This document shows positions 1-9,105 of a stretch of DNA of 64,000 bases, piece after piece. Every line of letters begins with the position of its first letter. The stretch's first letter is position 1. The stretch is from Litoreibacter albidus. GTDB lineage: Bacteria; Pseudomonadota; Alphaproteobacteria; Rhodobacterales; Rhodobacteraceae. The DNA lies in the NCBI RefSeq assembly GCF_900107015.1, contig NZ_FNOI01000003.1:124001-188000 (forward strand), in the 5' to 3' direction. A program made the translations under genes and the position numbers. The notes below the pieces were generated by a model. The model did not search any database and was not told the origin of the DNA. It was given only the letters and a program-made list of their open reading frames with translations.

Positions 1-169
1 CCCCCCCCGCCTCGGGGTAGCCCACAGGCAAGGTGATCGACGTTCCAGGAACCGTGGTCGTGAAGGTCGTGGCCTCAACCGGTGCCGCGCCCCCGAAGAG
101 CCCTGCCCAAATGGCCGACGTTGCTACAAGTGCTTTCACCGTGGCAAAACGATTGGTCCTGGTCGTCAT
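1..169 (-). CDS. Truncated secreted protein, N-terminus only
   Basis: The reading frame opens at the ATG complementary to 167-169 and runs off the left edge, leaving 56 residues. The first 33 or so look like a Sec signal peptide: basic start MTTRTNR, hydrophobic core around residues 12-26, and an Ala-rich cleavage region ending VEA. The mature part begins [21 protein letters not shown] do not recognise a named domain. The sequence resembles a type of small secreted Rhodobacteraceae protein of unknown function, but that is only an impression. There is no other gene for more than 400 bases upstream, so it probably has its own promoter. Confidence 0.55.
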   Translation of the reverse strand, partial: MTTRTNRFATVKALVATSAIWAGLFGGAAPVEATTFTTTVPGTSITLPVGYPEAGG

Positions 170-586
170 GAAGTATCCCCGTATCACATAGAGATGCAGT
201 CGCCGAAACAGACGCTGCTTAGAAAATTGAGATGTCATTTACGGCAGGGTTGTCCCTGCTCGCGGTCTTTGGGGTAATAAACCTGCCTCAAGCCTCACGA
301 CGCATCACGAGACTGTTAACACTCTGTCAAATGAGTCGCGGATGCTCAATGCGAAACGGTTAAAAACGGTGGGGAATTTTTTTCATTATGGGCCAGAATT
401 AGAAAATAATTCCCTCGCAATTCTATATCTAGTCGTCTACGGCCCCGATTCCGGCAAATACGGTGACCCCATAGTTGCCCCGAATCCTCGGTCATAATTC
501 CGCCACATTCCCGACACCCCTGCGCCGCAAACCGGTGGTGACTTGTTTAGGTAACGAGCATAAAACCTATAAAAGGAGGTCACAAA
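170..586. other. Long intergenic region with no gene recognised
   Basis: About 417 bases between two divergent starts. It is more AT-rich than its surroundings, especially 340-430, and has several stop codons in all frames. It should carry promoters for the left secreted protein and for the small gene on the right. I see no tRNA, no clear riboswitch and no convincing intrinsic terminator. Confidence 0.5.
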
Positions 587-691
587 ATGACCTATGAAGC
601 CCCTGCCCCAACCCCGCGCCCAGAGCCGCAGGAAACCAAGTCGCCACGCCCCACACCGCCCGCCGGTTTTTCGGATTGGGCCAGCCTCTAA
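587..691 (+). CDS. Small Pro/Glu-rich protein, 34 aa
   Basis: An ATG at 587 is preceded by a near-perfect Shine-Dalgarno, AAAGGAGG at about 572-579, with suitable spacing. The frame stops at TAA 689-691. The product is 34 residues and starts MTYEAPAPTPRPEP: proline-rich and charged at the N-terminal two thirds, ending with an aromatic patch GFSDWASL. There is no signal peptide or membrane segment. The strong ribosome site in an otherwise empty region is the main argument that it is real. No function can be assigned. It could be a leader peptide for the next gene 42 bases downstream. Confidence 0.5.
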   Translation: MTYEAPAPTPRPEPQETKSPRPTPPAGFSDWASL

Positions 692-733
692 AATACGTTT
701 TAAGTGGCGTGCAGTTCGACTACTCATGAGGCC

Positions 734-1063
734 ATGACCGACCCCGTCTCCTCTATCCGCCATCTCGGCCCCGCCTATGAGGCAAGCCTTGCAGCTGTTG
801 GCATCACCTCCGCTCAAGCGCTGCGCGCTATTGGTCCGGACGCCGCTTATGCCAAGCTTCTAGCCAACGGCCAACGCCCCCATTTCATCGCCTACTACGC
901 GCTTGTTATGGCGCTGCAAGGGCGCCCGTGGAACGATTGCAAAGGCGCGGAGAAAGACAAGCTGCGCGTCACATTCGATTTGTTAAAAAAACGAAACGAA
1001 AACACCGACGCTCATTTTTGGGAAGCCACACTTGATGCAATTGGCACCGGAAAACGCCGTTAA
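734..1063 (+). CDS. TfoX/Sxy C-terminal-domain-like protein
   Basis: About 109 residues from ATG 734 (an in-frame upstream ATG at 704 is possible). Residues 5-75 match the pattern of the TfoX C-terminal helical domain: SIRHLGPAYEASLAAVGI, then a second helix with LRAIGPDAAYAKLL, and the hallmark ending ALxGRPWND. In other bacteria this domain occurs fused to an N-terminal TfoX domain in competence regulators, or alone. Here it stands alone, so the competence role should not be assumed. The fold is a helix-hairpin-helix-like unit and may bind nucleic acid or protein. It is convergent with ndk. Confidence 0.65.
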   Translation: MTDPVSSIRHLGPAYEASLAAVGITSAQALRAIGPDAAYAKLLANGQRPHFIAYYALVMALQGRPWNDCKGAEKDKLRVTFDLLKKRNENTDAHFWEATLDAIGTGKRR

Positions 1064-1168
1064 CTCTGCCAAATTATTAAAGAATTAAATCGCAGGATTT
1101 TTGGCCCTGATCGCAGCACCCGAAATCAATCACAAAACCTTCCCTTACGTCACGCAATACGTGCGCAC

Positions 1169-1202
1169 AAAAAAGCCCGCGCCGAATGTCTTCGCCGCAG
1201 GC
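1169..1202 (-). terminator. Intrinsic terminator after ndk
   Basis: On the minus strand a 12-base stem (one mismatch and one wobble) spans 1202-1191 and 1186-1175 with loop GACA, followed by TTTTTT complementary to 1169-1174. It lies 20 bases past the ndk stop. Confidence 0.7.
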
Positions 1203-1222
1203 CTAAATCGTTTAAAGGCGGT

Positions 1223-1645
1223 TTAGCCGACCAGTTCGAGACCGGAGAAGAAGAACGCGATTTCTTCTGCTGCTGTTTCTGGCGCGTCGGAACCGTGTAC
1301 GGAGTTTTCGCCGATGGACAGCGCGAACTCTTTACGGATGGTGCCTTCTGCGGCGTCAGCTGGGTTTGTTGCGCCCATAACTTCGCGGTTCTTAGCAATC
1401 GCGTCTTCGCCTTCCAGAACCTGAACAACGATCGGCTCGGAGATCATGAACTCGCACAATTCGCCAAAGAAAGGACGCTCGGAGTGCACACCGTAGAACT
1501 GCTGTGCTTGTGCCAGTGTCAGCTGGATGCGCTTGGATGCGACGATGCGCAGGCCAGCTTCTTCGAACTTGGCGGCGATCTTGCCGGTCAGGTTGCGCTT
1601 GGTGGCGTCTGGTTTGATGATGGAGAAGGTGCGTTGGATAGCCAT
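1223..1645 (-). CDS. ndk: Nucleoside diphosphate kinase
   Basis: 140 residues, the usual length for this hexameric or tetrameric cytosolic enzyme, which moves the gamma phosphate from ATP to other NDPs through a phosphohistidine. The catalytic His117 sits in [13 protein letters not shown], and KPDATKR (11-17), ERPFFGEL (56-63) and [12 protein letters not shown] (87-98) are all family signatures. The start [13 protein letters not shown] was chosen because the family begins there; the frame remains open further upstream. It is monocistronic, divergent from the ABC-F gene, with a terminator just downstream. Confidence 0.97.
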   Translation of the reverse strand: MAIQRTFSIIKPDATKRNLTGKIAAKFEEAGLRIVASKRIQLTLAQAQQFYGVHSERPFFGELCEFMISEPIVVQVLEGEDAIAKNREVMGATNPADAAEGTIRKEFALSIGENSVHGSDAPETAAEEIAFFFSGLELVG

Positions 1646-1753
1646 GATGCTGGTCCTTGAACTAGAGTGAATTTGGGGCGCACCTAGCATGGTGCTCTGC
1701 TTATGAAAAGCGCCCAATTGACACCCCTGCCCGCATAGGCGACACGCTTGGGC

Positions 1754-3595
1754 ATGTTAAGTATCTCAGAACTCCGCTACGCCGTCGAAGGTCGCTCTCT
1801 TTTTGAGGGGGCATCGGCCAATATTCCCACTGGCCACAAGGTTGGCCTTGTGGGCCGCAACGGCACGGGGAAAACCACCCTGTTCAAGCTGATCCGCAGC
1901 GAGTTGGCGCTGGAAAGCGGCACCATCACCATGCCCGACCGCGCCCGTATCGGCGGCATCGCGCAGGAGGTTCCGTCGAACGAAGTCTCTTTGCTGAACA
2001 CGGTATTGGCGGCGGACAAGGAACGCGCCAGCCTGATGGCGGAAGCGGACACCGCCACCGACCCGAACCGCATCGCGGAAATCCAGACCCGTCTGGCCGA
2101 CATCAGCGCGTGGTCCGCCGAGGCGCGCGCCTCCTCCATCCTCGTGGGTCTTGGTTTCACCACCGCTGAAACACACCAGCCCTGCTCCGACTTCTCGGGC
2201 GGCTGGCGGATGCGCGTGGCGCTTGCGGCGGTGTTGTTCGCGGAACCCGACCTGCTGCTTCTCGATGAGCCGACCAACTACCTCGACCTTGAGGGCGCTT
2301 TGTGGCTGGAGCACTACCTGACCCGCTACCCGCATACGGTCATTATCATTTCGCACGACCGCGAATTGCTCAACCGCTCCGTCAACGGCATCCTGCACCT
2401 CGAAGACAAGCAGCTGACGTTCTATTCCGGCAACTACGACCAGTTCGCCCGTCAACGCGCCGCCCGCCGCGCGGTGCAAGCCGCCGCCGCCAAAAAGCAA
2501 GACTTGCAACGCGCGCACCTGCAATCCTTCGTGGACCGTTTCAAGGCCAAGGCCTCCAAAGCCAAGCAGGCCCAATCCCGCGTCAAAATGCTGGAGAAGA
2601 TGGAAACCATCACCGCGCCCGAAGATGCGGCCCGCGTTGTCTTCACCTTCCCAGAGCCGGAAGAGCTGTCCCCGCCCATTATCAGCACCGAAAGCGCATC
2701 TGTCGGCTACGACGGCACGGCGATTCTGAGCAACCTGAACCTGCGCATCGACCAAGACGACCGCATCGCCCTTCTGGGGCGCAACGGTGAAGGGAAATCC
2801 ACCCTTTCCAAGATGTTATCGGGCCGCCTTGAAGTTATGGGGGGCCGCATGTCGACCTCCAGCAAGCTGCGCATCGGCTTCTTTGCCCAGCACCAAGTCG
2901 ACGAGCTATTCGTGGACGAGACACCGCTGGAACACCTGATCCGCGAACGCGCCCATGAAGGTCAAGCCAAGCTGCGCGCCCGTCTGGCCAGCTTCGGCCT
3001 TGGTCCCGATCAAGCCGATACCGAAGTGGGGCGTCTGTCGGGTGGGCAAAAGGCCCGCCTGTCCCTGCTGCTCGCCACCCTGCCCGCGCCGCATCTGCTG
3101 ATCCTCGATGAGCCGACAAACCACCTTGATATCGAGAGCCGCGAGGCCTTGGTCCAAGCGCTGACCGCCTACTCCGGCGCAGTCATTCTGGTGTCGCACG
3201 ACATGCACCTGCTGTCGCTTGTCGCGGACCGCTTGTGGCTGGTCAAAGATGGTCGCGTGAACCCATACGACGGCGATTTGCCCAGCTACCGCAAGCTGCT
3301 GCTGGCCCCGCCGGACAAGCCGCAAAAGGAAAAGCCCAAGGCCAAAGTCGCGTCCCGCGACGACATCCTTGCCATGCGCTCCGAGGTTCGCAAATGCGAG
3401 GCCCGCGTTGTCAAATTGACAGAGATGCAGGACGAGCTGGCCAAACGCCTTGGCGACCCCAAGGTCTATGAGGACCACATGGCCGACAAACGTGCGGTCT
3501 GGCAAAAGAAGTATTCCGAGGTCATGGACGCCATGGACCGCGCCGAATCCATGTGGGTAAAGGCGCAAGAAAAGCTAGAAAAAGCAGAGCGTTAA
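1754..3595 (+). CDS. ABC-F family ATPase, YheS-like
   Basis: About 613 residues with two ATP-binding cassettes and no membrane segments. The first Walker A, GRNGTGKT, is at residues 34-41, the first signature FSGGW near 147, and [20 protein letters not shown] just after it. The second Walker A, GRNGEGKS, is near 342 and LSGGQ near 428. Between the cassettes lies the charged ABC-F interdomain linker ([30 protein letters not shown]), and the C-terminus is a predicted coiled coil. ABC-F proteins act on ribosomes, influencing elongation or relieving stalls. The FSGGWRMR signature resembles Escherichia coli YheS more than EttA or Uup. A TTG at 1748 is in frame but ATG 1754 fits the family. The MarC gene follows after 3 bases, so they are likely cotranscribed. 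Confidence 0.92.
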   Translation: MLSISELRYAVEGRSLFEGASANIPTGHKVGLVGRNGTGKTTLFKLIRSELALESGTITMPDRARIGGIAQEVPSNEVSLLNTVLAADKERASLMAEADTATDPNRIAEIQTRLADISAWSAEARASSILVGLGFTTAETHQPCSDFSGGWRMRVALAAVLFAEPDLLLLDEPTNYLDLEGALWLEHYLTRYPHTVIIISHDRELLNRSVNGILHLEDKQLTFYSGNYDQFARQRAARRAVQAAAAKKQDLQRAHLQSFVDRFKAKASKAKQAQSRVKMLEKMETITAPEDAARVVFTFPEPEELSPPIISTESASVGYDGTAILSNLNLRIDQDDRIALLGRNGEGKSTLSKMLSGRLEVMGGRMSTSSKLRIGFFAQHQVDELFVDETPLEHLIRERAHEGQAKLRARLASFGLGPDQADTEVGRLSGGQKARLSLLLATLPAPHLLILDEPTNHLDIESREALVQALTAYSGAVILVSHDMHLLSLVADRLWLVKDGRVNPYDGDLPSYRKLLLAPPDKPQKEKPKAKVASRDDILAMRSEVRKCEARVVKLTEMQDELAKRLGDPKVYEDHMADKRAVWQKKYSEVMDAMDRAESMWVKAQEKLEKAER

Positions 3596-3598
3596 AGC

Positions 3599-4225
3599 AT
3601 GGAACTCAGCTTCGCCATTACCGCGTTTGTCACGTTGTTTGTTATCATCGACCCGATCGGCCTCGCGCCGCTCTTCGTCGCGCTGACATCGGGGCTGAAT
3701 TTCAACCAACGCTTGCGGATCGCCGTCCGGTCCTGCCTCACGGCCTTTGGCATCCTCACCCTCTTCGGCCTTGCGGGCGAAGCCTTGCTGGAATTCATCG
3801 GCATCTCCATGGCCGCCTTCCGGATTTCCGGCGGCGTTTTACTGTTCGTGACCGCCCTCGACATGTTGTTCGAGCGCCGCACGCAGCGCCGCGAGGATCA
3901 GGCCGATGGCCCGCTGGACGATGATCCATCTGTGTTCCCGCTGGCCACGCCGCTTATCGCTGGCCCAGGTGCCTTGGCAACGATGATCCTGCTGACCGGC
4001 ACGCCGGGCAGCGATTGGGCCTTCGTCGCCGCCGTCCACGGTGTGATGTTTGGCGTGTTGGCGCTCGTCTTCGGGATGTTCCTGATGGCTGGCCTTATGG
4101 AGCGCGTGATTGGCGCCACAGGCATCAAAGTGATCACCCGCCTGATGGGCATGTTATTGGCCGCGCTGTCGGTGCAGTTCGTGCTGGATGGCTTGCGCGA
4201 ATTCGGGGTGGTGGCAGGCGGATAA
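3599..4225 (+). CDS. MarC family membrane protein
   Basis: 208 residues with about six hydrophobic segments. Motifs typical of MarC/UPF0056 are present: FVIIDPIGLAPLFVALT near the N-terminus and PLATPLIAGPGALATMILL in the middle, both within membrane segments, with the usual charged cytoplasmic loop ERRTQRREDQADG between them. The family is annotated as inner-membrane 'NAAT' transporters, although a substrate has seldom been shown. It starts 3 bases after the ABC-F stop, suggesting one transcript. Confidence 0.88.
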   Translation: MELSFAITAFVTLFVIIDPIGLAPLFVALTSGLNFNQRLRIAVRSCLTAFGILTLFGLAGEALLEFIGISMAAFRISGGVLLFVTALDMLFERRTQRREDQADGPLDDDPSVFPLATPLIAGPGALATMILLTGTPGSDWAFVAAVHGVMFGVLALVFGMFLMAGLMERVIGATGIKVITRLMGMLLAALSVQFVLDGLREFGVVAGG

Positions 4226-4246
4226 CCCTGTCCCTATATATGCATC

Positions 4247-4825
4247 ATGGATACTGAAGACACAGGCCGCCTCATCTACCTCGTACTCTTGGGATCAGTG
4301 ATCGCAGGGTATTTCCTGATCTCCAACCGTGCGCGCATGGGCGAAGTCGCCCGCCAAGCCGCGCTATGGGGGTTCATCTTTGTCGGCGTCATCGTCGCCT
4401 ACGGGCTGTGGAGCGACGTGTCGAAAACCGTCCTCCCCCGTCAAAGCGCGTTTGAAAACGGCCGCATCGAGGTCCCCGTGCGCACCGATGGGCATTTCCA
4501 CCTCACGCTTCACGTGGGCGATGTGCCGGTTGAGTTCATCGTTGACACAGGCGCGAGCAGCGTCGTGCTGACACAACGCGACGCGGAGCGCGTGGGCATC
4601 GACACCGACGCGCTGATCTTCGGGGGCCGCGCCAGCACCGCCAACGGCGAAGTGCGCACCGCGCGTGTGACCCTAGAGAATGTACGTCTTGGGGAATTGG
4701 ACGAAGGCCGCCTGCGCGCCTTCGTGAATGAGGGCGATCTCGACAGCTCGCTCCTCGGCATGTCTTACCTGCGCCGCTTCGGCCGTGTGGAGATCACGCC
4801 GGACGCTTTGGTTCTGGAACGCTAA
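4247..4825 (+). CDS. Membrane-anchored retropepsin-like aspartic protease (TIGR02281 type)
   Basis: 192 residues. Two hydrophobic segments (about 8-25 and 38-54) anchor it in the inner membrane, and the domain from about 75 on should face the periplasm. The active-site signature FIVDTGASSVVLT has its aspartate at residue 100 (Asp-Thr-Gly-Ala), and the C-terminal LLGMSYLRRF (169-178) is the companion hydrophobic-glycine motif. There is a single DTG, so a retroviral-type homodimer is expected. The biological substrate of this proteobacterial group is not established. Its stop codon overlaps the convergent holC stop by bases 4822-4825. Confidence 0.85.
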   Translation: MDTEDTGRLIYLVLLGSVIAGYFLISNRARMGEVARQAALWGFIFVGVIVAYGLWSDVSKTVLPRQSAFENGRIEVPVRTDGHFHLTLHVGDVPVEFIVDTGASSVVLTQRDAERVGIDTDALIFGGRASTANGEVRTARVTLENVRLGELDEGRLRAFVNEGDLDSSLLGMSYLRRFGRVEITPDALVLER

Positions 4826-5283
4826 CTCTCGCCGCTTTCGGCTTTCTTTTCCCAACGTCCGGTTTCTTGTGACCAATATTGGGCCGCGCACCCCGCCGTG
4901 GTTAACGCTTTCCACTGGGTGCGCGCGCGGGCCACGGCGTCCCCGTCGTTGCCGTCAAACAAGATCATCGTCCTGTCCGACGCGCCGACTTCCTCTGGCG
5001 ATATATCCGCCCCGTCCAGACTAACCAAACAGGTCGCCCCGTTTGGCACCGCGTCCACATCCGTCAGCAAAATAGGCTGATCCGCGTCATGCGGACCACC
5101 CGAACGTCCATGCGCTAGGAAGCCTGCGGCCTCCCATAGCTTGAGGTCCAGATGATCCAATCGCGCAACGTCGCGGCCCCGCACCGCCACACGCCACCCC
5201 GCCCCGCGCGCCTTGCCCAACAGCATGGGCAAGGTCACATCAACAGGCTGCGTGGTCATGTGATAGAAAAAGGCCGCGCCCAT
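4822..5283 (-). CDS. holC: DNA polymerase III chi subunit
   Basis: 153 residues with the chi fold signatures: FYHMTTQPVDVTLPMLLGKA at the start, WRVAVRGRDVARLDHLDLKLW with the conserved LDxxLW, and FLAHGRSGGPHDADQPILL. Chi links the clamp loader to SSB on single-stranded DNA. It directly follows pepA with 2 intervening bases, the common pepA-holC arrangement, so the two are very likely cotranscribed. Start MGAAFFYH was chosen because it gives the family's normal N-terminus. Confidence 0.93.
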   Translation of the reverse strand: MGAAFFYHMTTQPVDVTLPMLLGKARGAGWRVAVRGRDVARLDHLDLKLWEAAGFLAHGRSGGPHDADQPILLTDVDAVPNGATCLVSLDGADISPEEVGASDRTMILFDGNDGDAVARARTQWKALTTAGCAAQYWSQETGRWEKKAESGES

Positions 5284-5285
5284 GG

Positions 5286-6758
5286 TTATTCGCCCTCGAA
5301 GTTGTCCATGATCAGACGGTTAAGCGCCCGCACGCCCCAGCCCGTCGCCCCTTTGGGCGCAAAGTCAGAGTCCGTTTTCAAAGAGGCCACGCCAGCGATA
5401 TCCAAGTGGATCCAAGGCGTTTCAGGCTTCACAAAGCGCTGCAAGAACTGCGCCGCCGTGATGGAGCCCGCAGGGCGTCCGCCCACGTTCTTCATATCCG
5501 CAATGCGCGACTTCAACTGGTCGTCATACGCCTTGCCCATAGGCATGCGCCACGCGCCCTCTTCCTCCAGATTGGCGGATTTCAGGAACGCATTCGACAG
5601 CGCGTCATTGTTGGAAAACACGCCCGCGTTCTCATGGCCCAAGCCGATGATGATAGCCCCCGTCAACGTCGCAAGGTTGATCATGCCCAACGGCTCGAAC
5701 CGCTCTTGCGCGTACCAGAGCACATCCGCCAGCACCAAACGGCCCTCGGCGTCGGTGTTGATCACCTCGATGGTGTCCCCCTTCATGGAGGTCACTACAT
5801 CCCCCGGGCGCACTGCGTTGCCGGATGGCATGTTCTCAACCAAGCCCACTAGCCCCACGACATTGGCCTTGGCCTTGCGCATCGCCAGCGCCTTCATAAC
5901 GCCAGCCACAACGCCCGCGCCGCCCATGTCCATGGTCATGTCCTCCATGCCACCCGCAGGCTTCAGGGAGATACCGCCCGTGTCAAAGACCACGCCCTTA
6001 CCCACAAAGGCGAACGGCTTCTCGCCCTCGGTGCCTCCGTTCCATTCCATGACAACAACCTTGGACGGGCTGTCGGAGCCTTGGCCCACGCACAACAGCG
6101 AGCCCATGCCCAGCTTCTCCAGCTCGGCCTCTTCCAAGACCTCAACCTTCAGGCCCAGTTTTTCCAAGTCCGACAACTGCTTGGCGAACTCTGTTGTGGT
6201 CAGCACGTTGGCAGGCATGTTCACCAGATCGCGGGTGAAGAACACACCTTCGGCCAGCGCGTCCAAGCCGTTGAAGGCCTCTTTCACGTCGTCAGGCGCG
6301 TTGACCATCAGCCCGATGCCCTCATGCGCCGTGGCCTCTGCGGTCTTCTGATCGGTGTATTCATAGCCGCGCAGCAACGCGCCGTAGGCCAGTTCATGCG
6401 CGCGGCGCAGGTTGCCGCACAGCGCCGTCACCTTTGATTTCCCGCCGACTTTGATCAACGCCGCCCCCGCCTTGCGGGCCTCGCTCGCCGACGGGCGGCG
6501 GGCCAGCTTCACGATGATCACCGCCTCGGCGGGGATGTTCACGGGGAAGGACAGCACCAATGTGTCGCCGTCTTCAAGTTTCTCGAACGCCTCGCTGTTC
6601 ACCGCCCGCGCGATGGAGCCGCGCGTCAGGCGATTCACCCGTTTGGCGGTCGTGTCCAAAGTGCCGGCAGGCGGGACGAAAATGGCCAGCCGCCCCTCCA
6701 AATCCTTGATGGCGTCAATGTCTGTGGCGGCGAAGTCTACGGGGATCAAAGCTGTCAT
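5286..6758 (-). CDS. pepA: Leucyl aminopeptidase, M17 family
   Basis: 490 residues, typical for PepA. The C-terminal catalytic domain contains the two-metal signature NTDAEGRL (about 333-340), and upstream the metal/lysine motif VGKGVVFDTGGISLKP and MDMGGAGVV. The N-terminal domain (about 1-160) is the less conserved DNA-binding/regulatory part. The enzyme removes N-terminal residues, preferring Leu, in the cytosol; in some bacteria it also binds DNA. MTALIPVDFA was taken as start because the further upstream open frame overlaps the promoter region shared with lptF. Confidence 0.96.
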   Translation of the reverse strand: MTALIPVDFAATDIDAIKDLEGRLAIFVPPAGTLDTTAKRVNRLTRGSIARAVNSEAFEKLEDGDTLVLSFPVNIPAEAVIIVKLARRPSASEARKAGAALIKVGGKSKVTALCGNLRRAHELAYGALLRGYEYTDQKTAEATAHEGIGLMVNAPDDVKEAFNGLDALAEGVFFTRDLVNMPANVLTTTEFAKQLSDLEKLGLKVEVLEEAELEKLGMGSLLCVGQGSDSPSKVVVMEWNGGTEGEKPFAFVGKGVVFDTGGISLKPAGGMEDMTMDMGGAGVVAGVMKALAMRKAKANVVGLVGLVENMPSGNAVRPGDVVTSMKGDTIEVINTDAEGRLVLADVLWYAQERFEPLGMINLATLTGAIIIGLGHENAGVFSNNDALSNAFLKSANLEEEGAWRMPMGKAYDDQLKSRIADMKNVGGRPAGSITAAQFLQRFVKPETPWIHLDIAGVASLKTDSDFAPKGATGWGVRALNRLIMDNFEGE

Positions 6759-6882
6759 GGGTCTGCCTGTGTTGAAGGGTTTCCCCATTGCTAGCGCGGG
6801 CGCACGGCAATGACCAGAACCCCCCTGTTCCGCCCCCAGATTTTGCGCTAAAAAGCCGATCAACAACTAGGGAGGACAGGGT

Positions 6883-8010
6883 TTGGCGCGATTCGACAGA
6901 TACATGCTGTCGCAGCTGTTGGTCCTGTTCGGCTTCTTCTCACTGGTTTTAGTGTCGGTTTACTGGGTAAACCGCGCCATCGGGCTGTTTGACCAGCTAA
7001 TCAGCGACGGCCAGTCCGCTTTGGTGTTTTTGGAATTCACCCTGCTGACCCTGCCCTACGTTATCCTGATCGTTTTGCCGATTTCCGCCTTCGTCGCCGC
7101 CGTATACGTGACAAACCGCCTAAGCGCAGATTCGGAAATGGTTGTGCTGAACACCGCTGGCGCATCGGCGCTCAGGATCGGGCGTCCGGTAATATTCTTC
7201 GGGCTGATCGTGGCCTTGCTGGTCGCGGTGCTTGCGCATTTTCTGGTACCAGCCGCCCGCTCTGAGCTGGCTGGGCGCAGTCAGGAAATATCCAAAGACA
7301 TCACCGCGCAATTCCTCAAGGAAGGCCAGTTTTTGCACCCGACGGGCGAAATCTCCGTCTATATCCGCAACATCACCGATCTGGGTGAGTTGGAGGAGCT
7401 GTTCTTGGAGGACAGCCGCGACCCAGAGGCCGTGGTGACCTACACCGCGAAAAGCGCCTTTCTGGTGCGCGGCGACACGGGGCCGAGACTGGTGATGCGC
7501 GACGGCTTGGCGCAAACCTTCCGCCCCGACACGGGCCGCCTAAGTACGGTGGCCTTCGCAGATTTCGCCTATGACATTGGCGCCCTGATCAAATCAGGCG
7601 GCACACGCAACCGCGACCTGCGCGAACTGTCGACGCCCGTTCTCCTCAGCCCCACCGCTGAAGATCTGGCCTCCGCCAGCGGCGAGCTTGCCGACTTCTT
7701 GTTCGAGGCCCACGACCGCTTCGCCAAATCCCTGCTGGCCATCATCGTGCCGCTCATGGGCTTTGCGACATTGATGCTGGGCGGGTTTTCGCGCTTCGGG
7801 GTGTGGCGTCAGGTGGTGATCGCCGTGGTGCTTATCATTCTGGTACAACTGGTCTCCAACGTCGCCGAGGAAGCCGCCCGCAAGGATGCGGCCCTGTTCT
7901 GGCTGGCGTATTCAGGGCCATTTGTCGGTGCCCTTATCGCCACGGCGCTGCTCTACTCCACCTCCATGCGGCGATTACGTGGGCGCACGCCCAAGGGGAT
8001 ACCCGCATGA
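6883..8010 (+). CDS. lptF: LPS export permease LptF
   Basis: 375 residues starting at TTG 6883, preceded by GGGAGGAC at a normal distance. Three transmembrane helices at the N-terminus (about 10-30, 50-75, 100-120), a periplasmic jellyroll of about 150 residues, and three helices near the C-terminus form the YjgP/YjgQ layout. With LptG and the LptB ATPase (not in the window) it extracts lipopolysaccharide from the inner membrane. The stop overlaps the lptG start by 4 bases (ATGA), indicating translational coupling. The gene is divergent from pepA. Confidence 0.95.
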   Translation: MARFDRYMLSQLLVLFGFFSLVLVSVYWVNRAIGLFDQLISDGQSALVFLEFTLLTLPYVILIVLPISAFVAAVYVTNRLSADSEMVVLNTAGASALRIGRPVIFFGLIVALLVAVLAHFLVPAARSELAGRSQEISKDITAQFLKEGQFLHPTGEISVYIRNITDLGELEELFLEDSRDPEAVVTYTAKSAFLVRGDTGPRLVMRDGLAQTFRPDTGRLSTVAFADFAYDIGALIKSGGTRNRDLRELSTPVLLSPTAEDLASASGELADFLFEAHDRFAKSLLAIIVPLMGFATLMLGGFSRFGVWRQVVIAVVLIILVQLVSNVAEEAARKDAALFWLAYSGPFVGALIATALLYSTSMRRLRGRTPKGIPA

Positions 8011-9104
8011 GGCTTGATCTCTATTTTGCCCGCCGGTTTGTGTGGTCTTTCACGTTGGTCTTCGGCGTGTTCTTCGGCATCGTGTTGCTGATTGATCTGG
8101 TCGAGCAGATGCGCCGCTTCGACAATGAGCAAGTCGGCGTGATGGAGGCCGGGCAGCTGGCGCTGCTCAACGCCCCCGACACCATGTACCGCATGCTGCC
8201 CTTGTTGGTGGTGCTGGCGACGATCACCATGTTCCTCGGACTGGCCCGCACGTCAGAGCTGGTGGTGACACGCGCCTCCGGACGATCCGCCTTGCGGTCC
8301 TTGGCAGCCCCCGTGCTGACGGCGCTACTGTTTGGCGCACTTGGCGTGGCGGTGCTGAACCCGATTGTCGCCGCAACTTCTAAAAAGTTCGAAGTTGTCT
8401 CTAGTAAATACGCCAACACCGGCGGCTCCGTCTCCTCGGTCTCCGAGGAAGGACTGTGGCTGCGCCAAGCCAGCGCAGGCGGCCAAGTGGTAATCCGCGC
8501 CGCCCGCTCCAATCTGGACGGCACGCGGTTCTTTGGCGTTACCTTCTACGGCTTCAACGTCACCGGCACCCTGAAATACCGTGTTGAGGCGGCAGAGGCC
8601 CTGTTGGAGCCGGGCACATGGGTGCTCTCCAAGGCCAAGCGCTGGACCTTTGCGGATCTGGAAAACCCCGAAAGCGGCGCGGTGCTGCACCCCAAGCTGG
8701 AGATCCCGTCCGACCTGACCCGTGACCAAATCCGAGACAGCTTCGGCAACCCGTCGTCTATCTCCATTTGGGAATTGCCGAAATTCATCCGCCAGTTGGA
8801 CCGCGCAGGATTCTCCGCGCTTCAACACCGCGTTTGGCTGCATATGGAGCTGGCGAACCCTGTTTTGCTGGCCGCGATGGTCCTGATCGGGGCTGGCTTC
8901 ACCATGCGCCACACCCGTTTCGGGCGCACGGGGTTGATGGTCCTCTTTGCCGTGCTCATGGGCTTTGGCATATTCTTTTTGCGAAATTTCGCTCAGGTGC
9001 TTGGCCAGAACGGGCAAATACCGGTATTGGTCGCAGCATGGGCCCCGCCGCTTGCGGGCATATTCATGTCGTTGGGTCTATTGTTGCATACGGAGGACGG
9101 CTGA
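8007..9104 (+). CDS. lptG: LPS export permease LptG
   Basis: 365 residues from ATG 8007. It has the same architecture as LptF: helices near residues 10-35, 60-85 and 100-120, a periplasmic domain, then three C-terminal helices (LLAAMVLIGAGFTMRH and following). The N-terminal MRLDLYFARRFVWSF is the classical LptG start. It partners with LptF in the LptB2FG extractor. The frame stays open upstream inside lptF, but the ATGA overlap and conserved N-terminus fix the start. lptD begins 1 base after its stop. Confidence 0.95.
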   Translation: MRLDLYFARRFVWSFTLVFGVFFGIVLLIDLVEQMRRFDNEQVGVMEAGQLALLNAPDTMYRMLPLLVVLATITMFLGLARTSELVVTRASGRSALRSLAAPVLTALLFGALGVAVLNPIVAATSKKFEVVSSKYANTGGSVSSVSEEGLWLRQASAGGQVVIRAARSNLDGTRFFGVTFYGFNVTGTLKYRVEAAEALLEPGTWVLSKAKRWTFADLENPESGAVLHPKLEIPSDLTRDQIRDSFGNPSSISIWELPKFIRQLDRAGFSALQHRVWLHMELANPVLLAAMVLIGAGFTMRHTRFGRTGLMVLFAVLMGFGIFFLRNFAQVLGQNGQIPVLVAAWAPPLAGIFMSLGLLLHTEDG

Positions 9105-9105
9105 C

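Noticed and set aside
7803-8006. An extended start for lptG inside lptF
   Set aside because: ATG 8007 overlaps the lptF stop as ATGA and gives the conserved N-terminus.
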